Below are positions 59,004-64,000 of a stretch of 64,000 nt of DNA, piece by piece; the stretch's first letter is position 1, and every line of letters starts with the position of its first letter. The stretch comes from Fasciolopsis buskii (Eukaryota > Platyhelminthes > Trematoda > Plagiorchiida > Fasciolidae), in the NCBI GenBank assembly GCA_008360955.1, contig LUCM01005711.1, positions 124,178 to 188,177 of the forward strand. Reading direction: 5' to 3'. A program made the position numbers and the translations under genes. The notes under the pieces are model-generated. The model saw nothing but the letters and a program-made list of their open reading frames with translations. It was not told the origin of the DNA and made no database searches.

Positions 59004-60904
59004 CTGGTAAGAAGTTGACAAAAAAGGAGAAAAGCCAATGCACAGTGTTTAGTTAATTTACAACTCAATCAGACCTCTTTCCTTAATACAGTCACCATTG
59101 TGCTTAAGTGAAAATGTTCACATTTTGACCGATGATTCAATAGGAATTAAGCGTGTTTTGAGTTCCCTTGATCCGCCCCCATAAGCGGTTCACTATGGAA
59201 CTGGACATCCAGGTAACGGCAGTGGAATACTCTCGTGCATTGGTCGAGGCCGAAAATGTAGACCGGAGCTGCCCCAGTCACCTTTTGCTTACCAAGTGGA
59301 TTGGAATTTCGTCGATTCGATTTGACTTTCGCACAAAACACAACTGTCTTTCTGGTCTGTTCATTGACATCACCAATAGTCAAAAGTAAACTCTTCGGGT
59401 AGGTTTCCGATAAAAAATTAAAAGATTAAATCATCAGAATGATGTGCCTATTCTGTGGACACTTTTTCTCGTTTATTCGTGAATGTTTAATGTGGCAATC
59501 AATTTCACTCATCTGGGCGAATTTCAACCAGGTCAAAAAAGTTTCGTTCGGCAAAAGGCACAAGCCAGATATTATTCTTCGCGTCTTGACAAATGACATT
59601 AAATATGCACTTACAACTAGTTGAACAAAGATAGACAGTAGAAATATTCCCATTTATTTGGTCACATTCATGAGTTTGAATGCAATGATGGAGAGCTATC
59701 TCACATAGCCTCAAATGTCGGCTTAGCTAAAGAGGACCCTGGAATTGGAGGACGTGATTGAATTCTGGATGAGGAGCGAGCCACGGTCACTTCATTTGAC
59801 GTGTCATTTGTCATTCGTGTCATTGTGTGCGCCTACATTGTGCGTGTGCAAGTGTTAGTTCGAGTGCAAGCAGGTGTTTGAACGTGTTTACAAGAAATTA
59901 TCAAAACCGTAGCCTATTGCAAATTGATTCACCACCACCGGGGAAGTCTACCGTATAAGTGAGCGAGTGCAAACAACGTGCGGCTGTTCGACCGGTCTGT
60001 ACTAACGGAATAGAAAGTGGTGTCAAGTTGCATTGTGCCATCACTACATTCTACCGTGTAATGATATGTACCGAACAGCTACATATGTTCAGGTGAGCTT
60101 CGAACGTTGTCTGTTAATCAGGATGTGCAGAGGGCCAGTGGGAGAAACTCGATCGCTGGACATATCTTCTTTGATAGAATCTGTCGTTTCACTTAGGTTA
60201 GTGTCTTCCTTTTGATTTCACGAAGCGCCACAAAGGTACGATAATGAGGTGCATGCCATACACACTATGAATTTGATTTGAAATTCTTCGCCAAACTTAG
60301 CTAGGGAAATACGACTTCGCAAAAATGTTACCGACTTGATGGCGGGATCTGAATTCCATTGTGAAATATTCGGATCAGATTCACAATATGAAGGAACAAT
60401 AGTTTGGAGGCACCTCGAACTTCCGGGAAATTTACCACGCATTTAGGATTATAACAGCCTTGCTATATCAACGCATAATCAACCCTTAAGAGTAGACCCT
60501 TCATGTTACATTTAATCAATAGTTTAGATCCTTTGGAACCGAAATGAAGCGAAAGCTTATGAACCCTGTGTCGTAACCGCAAGTTTATAAGAGCGGTCAA
60601 AGGTTTACTGAAATTTAAAATCGTTACCGGTTTTTGCGAGAGCAAAAAGGCTGACGGTCTACAGAAGTCGACTTCCACGATAGATGACGTCTTCGTAAAG
60701 AGCTTAAGTGCAACGAAGACGATAAACACGAGCGACAAAACGTGCCTATGTGAACAAGTTTCTACAAGATAAAATGGGCTTGGATAATGTATGATGAATT
60801 AGTTCGAGACAAATAGGATCTCTTATTATTCAAGTTGATCACCTAGCACTATTAAAAGTCCCAGAAGTTATAAATTTCATACGAAGTATAGGTTTTTGTT
60901 GATA
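59004..60904. other. no gene recognised; upstream intron of the MARK gene if that model holds
   Basis: A donor-like GTAAGC closes a minus-strand frame at 59383-59290, but its phase does not fit the next exon. No kinase or UBA domain is visible anywhere to the right edge, so those exons should lie outside the window. Confidence 0.4.
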
Positions 60905-60995
60905 GCAATATGTTTCGCACAAGAATGGATGGACAAACTTTCCCCGGTTTCGCCGTTATTGCCACTCGCCATCCATCCGTATGCGAAACATATTA
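60905..60995. mobile_element. small foldback related to the MITE
   Basis: Arms at 60908-60932 (ATATGTTTCGCAC, then AAGAATGGATGG) and 60969-60994 (its imperfect complement) enclose AACTTTCCCCGGTTTCGCC and GTTATTGCCACTCGCC, which is the conserved left-arm block of the foldback MITE. Probably a strongly shortened member. Confidence 0.5.
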
Positions 60996-61145
60996 CTAAC
61001 AACAACTTTCGGACCTTGTGTCCTCATTTTGAAGGTTAGCTATGCCCCATTGACGAAAAACTTTCAGCGAATCACAGTGTGACACTTGAATGAATTTATC
61101 ATCTGGTCACGCTCCCAATAATTCAAATGAAATTCTAGTGAGATT
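60996..61145 (+). repeat. dispersed repeat R2, copy 2
   Basis: Matches 40.54-40.68 kb in the same order of short blocks (ACCTTGTGTCC to ATTCTAGTGAGA). In both places it lies next to foldback MITE sequence, suggesting the two belong to one larger element. Confidence 0.6.
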
Positions 61146-61156
61146 CATGCAAACTA

Positions 61157-61365
61157 ATTCTCCGAATGATTCGTTGCGCAGTGCCAACACCCAACGGGCC
61201 CTTGGAAACAATGGAAGTAATGTGGACCTGTTTCATTCATGTTGAATCATCAGCAATGCATATTTACCACCCTCGAATTGGGACGCGAACCCTGAACGAA
61301 CGATTGTGATTCTAACGCCTTAGCCATTACGCTAGGAGGTTGGATTCGCAACGGCTCATCGAGCG
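61157..61365 (-). mobile_element. tRNA-derived SINE with hammerhead-like ribozyme, copy 2
   Basis: Minus strand: A box TAGCGTAATGGCTAAGGCG, B box CAGGGTTCGCGTCCC (about 61290-61276), then ATATGCATTG and CTGATGA (61253-61247), a stem TTC-AACAT-GAA, and TGAAAC (to 61230). Its core boxes are identical to the copy at 31.3 kb, although the loop between them differs in length and sequence, as expected if the stem was kept by selection while the family was active. The 3' end contains the stem-I partner in diverged form (CACTGCG). Confidence 0.75.
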
Positions 61366-61526
61366 AACATCAACACTACGTGATGTAACGCCATGGACCA
61401 GTTGCGGACCATCTGAACGGCTCCCGGATAAGGACGATCTTCTTTGCAAACAGACAAATAAATCACGCTCGACCTTACAAGGATGTGCTGCTTGATGATG
61501 TTCAGTAGTAGGATATTTGGTTCGAT
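61366..61526. other. spacer between two inverted SINEs
   Basis: No feature recognised. Confidence 0.5.
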
Positions 61527-61565
61527 TTTCCGGATGATTCGTTATGCAGTACTGATGTTCGGTGA
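61527..61565 (-). repeat. 3' end fragment of a hammerhead SINE
   Basis: CCGGATGATTCGTTATGCAG followed by TACTGATGTTCGG corresponds to the terminal part of the SINE on the minus strand (compare CCGAATGATTCGTTGCGCAG at 61160). It directly precedes the + strand copy, so at least three partial units are clustered here. Confidence 0.5.
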
Positions 61566-61574
61566 ATCATTGAG

Positions 61575-61790
61575 AATGAGTCCGGTTAGCGTAATGTCTA
61601 AGGCTTTCAAATCGCAATCATTCTTCCCGGGTTCGCGTTCCAGTTCGGGCGCAGTGAATGTGCTCTGCTGGTGATTCCCAAGGGGCATGAAACAGCTGCA
61701 TACTGCTTCCGTGGTTTACAATGACAAGGCGGATATTGACAATGCACAACACATCATTCAGAAAAGTAACTCAAAATGCCTACTACCATT
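61575..61790 (+). mobile_element. tRNA-derived SINE with hammerhead-like ribozyme, copy 3
   Basis: Plus strand: A box TTAGCGTAATGTCTAAGGC (61586-61604), B box GGGTTCGCGTTCC (61629-61641), then CTGGTGA (61668-61674, one change from CTGATGA), a stem-loop with CCC/GGG, and GAAAC (61689-61693). The 3' part holds GACAATGCAC, the stem-I partner. The changed box would be expected to abolish cleavage. Confidence 0.72.
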
Positions 61791-62689
61791 AAAATTAAGG
61801 TAATCTGTCTAGCACTAAGTGTATCTAATGGGAACCGGGAAAACTGCGAACCAGTTGCTGACTAATTCCAGTGATACGTATTCCATCCCCAAAATGTTTT
61901 TCTCTCAAAGAAACTGTTTCAACGGTCACATTTCCAGTTGTCAACTGCGCTTCATTGTGTCCCTTCACATGTCATTTAACTTGTCTGCGCTTGTTTATTT
62001 AAGTTTAGACAAAAGAAATGCTATTTATTTTTTTGCCAAGGTTCATTGATTACGCAGTTAAATTTTGCGAAATTCAGCTAACACAAATGCTGACGTTTGA
62101 TTCCTGGCAAACCAAATGAAAATATATTCTCCAGTGGATCCAAAGCCAGCCTTCCTAAATACCAGTGGCCCATCACAATTTTAAAATTTTCTACCGGATT
62201 AAACAGGATATGATAGAGACGAAATGAGGGTCGTCGTACTGGGCTGAAAGTGTTTTATGTATACAGAGCAGGTACGATAATTGGACCTCCAAATGTACGT
62301 TGTACGTTGTCACTTTGATGTTCCAAGCCAGCTTACTGGTCAGATTGTTCACAAAGACAAAATATTATGCAAGCGATGGAATGGAAACATACTGTATGTG
62401 TAAGGCTTGGCGAATCACGTAAAAATGTCCAGAGATGGATAGGGGGCTGTTAAGTATAACATTAACAAATGGAGTTTAGACAGCCTGAGGTGGCCAATAT
62501 TAGGGGATCGTCGGCCTACTGGATGCATTATGCGAATGCTTTTAACGTTACAGCGCATTTTGAAAATCGCACCCTAGGTTAGAAAAGATGCTAAGTGAAT
62601 ACGGTTTGAATATCAGAAGGAACTTTTCTTTGGGGCTATATTTGAATACATATATATATATTCACTCATCCAGATACTACTTTACTGCC
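61791..62689. other. no gene recognised
   Basis: Short frames only. Confidence 0.45.
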
Positions 62690-62870
62690 TCTATATATAC
62701 ATGTGTATATTCTGGGACATTCTGCCCTCGTTCCTAGATCAGCCCAACTGACAAACAATTATCAACGAATCAAAGTTGTGGTTCTTCTGTGGACTCTTCG
62801 ACGAAAGAGCTTCCATTGCACGTTCCGCAGCTTGCTCCAACAATGATGTGTATATATATATATTCAATGA
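62690..62870 (-). repeat. dispersed repeat R1, copy 3, with flanking TA repeats
   Basis: Shares TTCTGTGGACTCTTCGACGA and CATTCTGCCCTCGTTCC with the 10.6 kb copy. TA repeats lie on both sides (62645-62661 and 62848-62862). It follows the Penelope-like coding remnants in their own (minus-strand) direction, so it may be their 3' region. Confidence 0.55.
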
Positions 62871-63146
62871 TCCGGACTACTAGTCCATGCATGTTGTGCC
62901 AATGCATCAGTAGGCCAGTGCACTTTGGGTAGACAATCAATAATGATTCATTTATGGCTCGTCCAAGGCCCCCTGATTTTGCTTGAGAATTTTCCACCTG
63001 AGCATTATTGAAGAAAACAAGTTGGCGAAACAGAAGCTCATTTCGAGTGATTCGTAAATGCGTGCCATTGCGTTCAAGACTACATGCGAAAAGACAATTT
63101 TCAAAAGAAATCGGTCAATCATATAAAAGCATGCGTGGGAAAAAGA

Positions 63147-63542
63147 TTAGTGGTGTTCCACCCATAATCTGAAAACGGGTGAGTTATTTTGCGGTCTACG
63201 GTTTGCATTGGGACAAGGAATGAGCTGGGGGAGGTAAAGTGAAACCACAAATCGTTTTTGGATGCACAGTGAAGAACTGTGAAGACGAATCGCTGTGTTC
63301 AAGCCACGACACTTTGCCAACCTAGACTGTTGATTTCGCACCCTATACAAGGCACGAAAAGCTTGCGTCACGTTTACGGTGTGGTTAGTCTGTGTTAGGT
63401 GTGACACGACTGAACTATTAAGTAGCTTAATTTTTCCAGTAGTCTGCAATGCATCGTGGTGCTCAACGGTGCATTCAGACATGCTTCTGGTCGTGCCGCC
63501 GGTGTACGTTATCCCACAGGAACATATGAAATGAATAGACAC
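63147..63542 (-). pseudogene. Penelope-like element, GIY-YIG endonuclease domain
   Basis: A 131-codon minus-strand frame. Near its start it reads ICSCGITYTGGTTRSMSECT followed by VEHHDAL, then SVVSHLTQTNHTVN and later a block with RNQQSRLAKCRGLNTAI. This is the order of the GIY-YIG endonuclease found at the C-terminus of Penelope-like reverse transcriptases: C-x-C, Tyr-x-Gly, an Arg-containing helix with EH, and an H...T.H motif. In the family it cuts the target DNA to start reverse transcription. The GIY and YIG elements are eroded (YTG for YIG) and the frame is separated from the reverse-transcriptase remnant upstream, so it is not functional. Confidence 0.72.
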
Positions 63543-63637
63543 AAGGCTGTAGAATCAGGAAATATGTCCCTCAGTCGTGGTGACACCCACGGTTCGCGAA
63601 TTTTGAACGGATTCGAGGCTTGACCGCATAAAATATC

Positions 63638-63874
63638 TTAATGATAGTCCTGGTCAGTGCTGTCTTTTTGCGGACCGTTCTGCTGAGTCGTGTCACTTTG
63701 CGGATGACTACGGAGGGTATGCGAGGTGCTGGGCTTTCTCTCCGTCGCCATTCTCATAGGAATTTCCTTTTCTGCCTCCACTACCTTATCAACTAATCGA
63801 CCTGGGGAACCATTTTTGATGAATACTCTTTTCACCGTCTGAAGTTCTGAATCAAGATTATGTTCCGAGCACAT
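63638..63874 (-). pseudogene. Penelope-like element, end of reverse transcriptase
   Basis: A minus-strand frame beginning near the window's right edge with EHNLDSELQTVKRVFIKNGS followed by PGRLVDKVV, the helix that in Penelope-like proteins links the reverse transcriptase to the GIY-YIG domain (Leu-x-x-Leu..NG.P pattern). It is in a different frame from the endonuclease at 63542-63147, showing a frameshift between them. More of the element may continue beyond position 64000. Confidence 0.6.
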
Positions 63875-64000
63875 TCTTTTTTGCTGTGGTTGTGAGGGAT
63901 CTAAGTAGGTTCCTCTTCACACTAAGAGTTACATGTGGCTTCTCCTGTGGTACTGAATCGTGCGGAAAATGAACCGTCTCTAGACGACTTAATAAGTTAC

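Noticed and set aside
59004..59068. Signal peptide at the start of the 289-codon minus-strand frame
   Set aside because: It is the pyrimidine tract of the splice acceptor read as protein; the exon starts at 59003.
59290..59400. Further upstream exon of the kinase gene ending at a GTAAGC donor
   Set aside because: Its exit phase does not fit the exon starting at 59003, and the acceptor is weak.
60463..60738. Minus-strand frame as an LTR-retrotransposon polymerase remnant
   Set aside because: Only a vague resemblance; no catalytic motif.

Overview
This window looks like nuclear DNA of a flatworm, most probably a digenean trematode (fluke). The evidence is large, gene-poor stretches, GT..AG introns, many CA/TA microsatellites and a typical mix of mobile elements. 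These are decayed RTE-type and CR1-type LINEs, a Penelope-like element, a Merlin DNA transposon and short tRNA-derived elements carrying hammerhead-ribozyme-like cores. Nothing bacterial is present (no operons, no CRISPR). The species cannot be named from the sequence alone. There is one assembly gap of Ns at 14439-14967.

Layout. 2.4-5.1 kb: heavily decayed RTE-like LINE (+). 5.5 kb: foldback MITE. 7.6-9.3 kb: CR1-like LINE (-), broken by nonsense codons and with a damaged catalytic box. 11.8-16.3 kb: larger RTE-like LINE (-), interrupted by the gap and by an 847-bp Merlin transposon that has terminal inverted repeats, an 8-bp target duplication and an internally deleted transposase. 24-26 kb: second MITE, a dispersed repeat and a decayed tRNA-derived SINE. 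29.8 kb: palindromic element with a hammerhead-like core. 31-40 kb: SINEs of two families, an internally deleted relative of the 12-16 kb LINE at 37.8-39.0 kb, and another LINE 3' end at 39.2 kb. 40.5-40.8 and 60.9-61.1 kb: shared repeats. 61.2-61.8 kb: inverted pair of hammerhead SINEs. 63.1-63.9 kb: Penelope-like GIY-YIG/RT remnants.

Two host genes can be supported. On the + strand at 43.9-45.1 kb is the terminal exon of a PAR/NFIL3-type bZIP transcription factor with a PLDLS (CtBP-type) co-repressor motif; a good splice acceptor just before it suggests that the apparent N-terminal hydrophobic leader is intron sequence. On the - strand, 52.7-59.0 kb holds the 3' part of a MARK/PAR-1 family kinase: the last exon encodes the KA1 membrane-binding domain, and two upstream Ser-rich exons join it in compatible phase as the spacer region. 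The kinase and UBA domains would lie beyond the right edge of the window. The two genes are convergent, with about 7.5 kb between their stop codons.

The most interesting signal is the recurrence of hammerhead-ribozyme-like cores. One group sits behind pol-III A/B boxes in short SINEs, as in the known schistosome Sm-alpha elements. Another sits between long inverted arms, resembling the cores known from Penelope-like elements.
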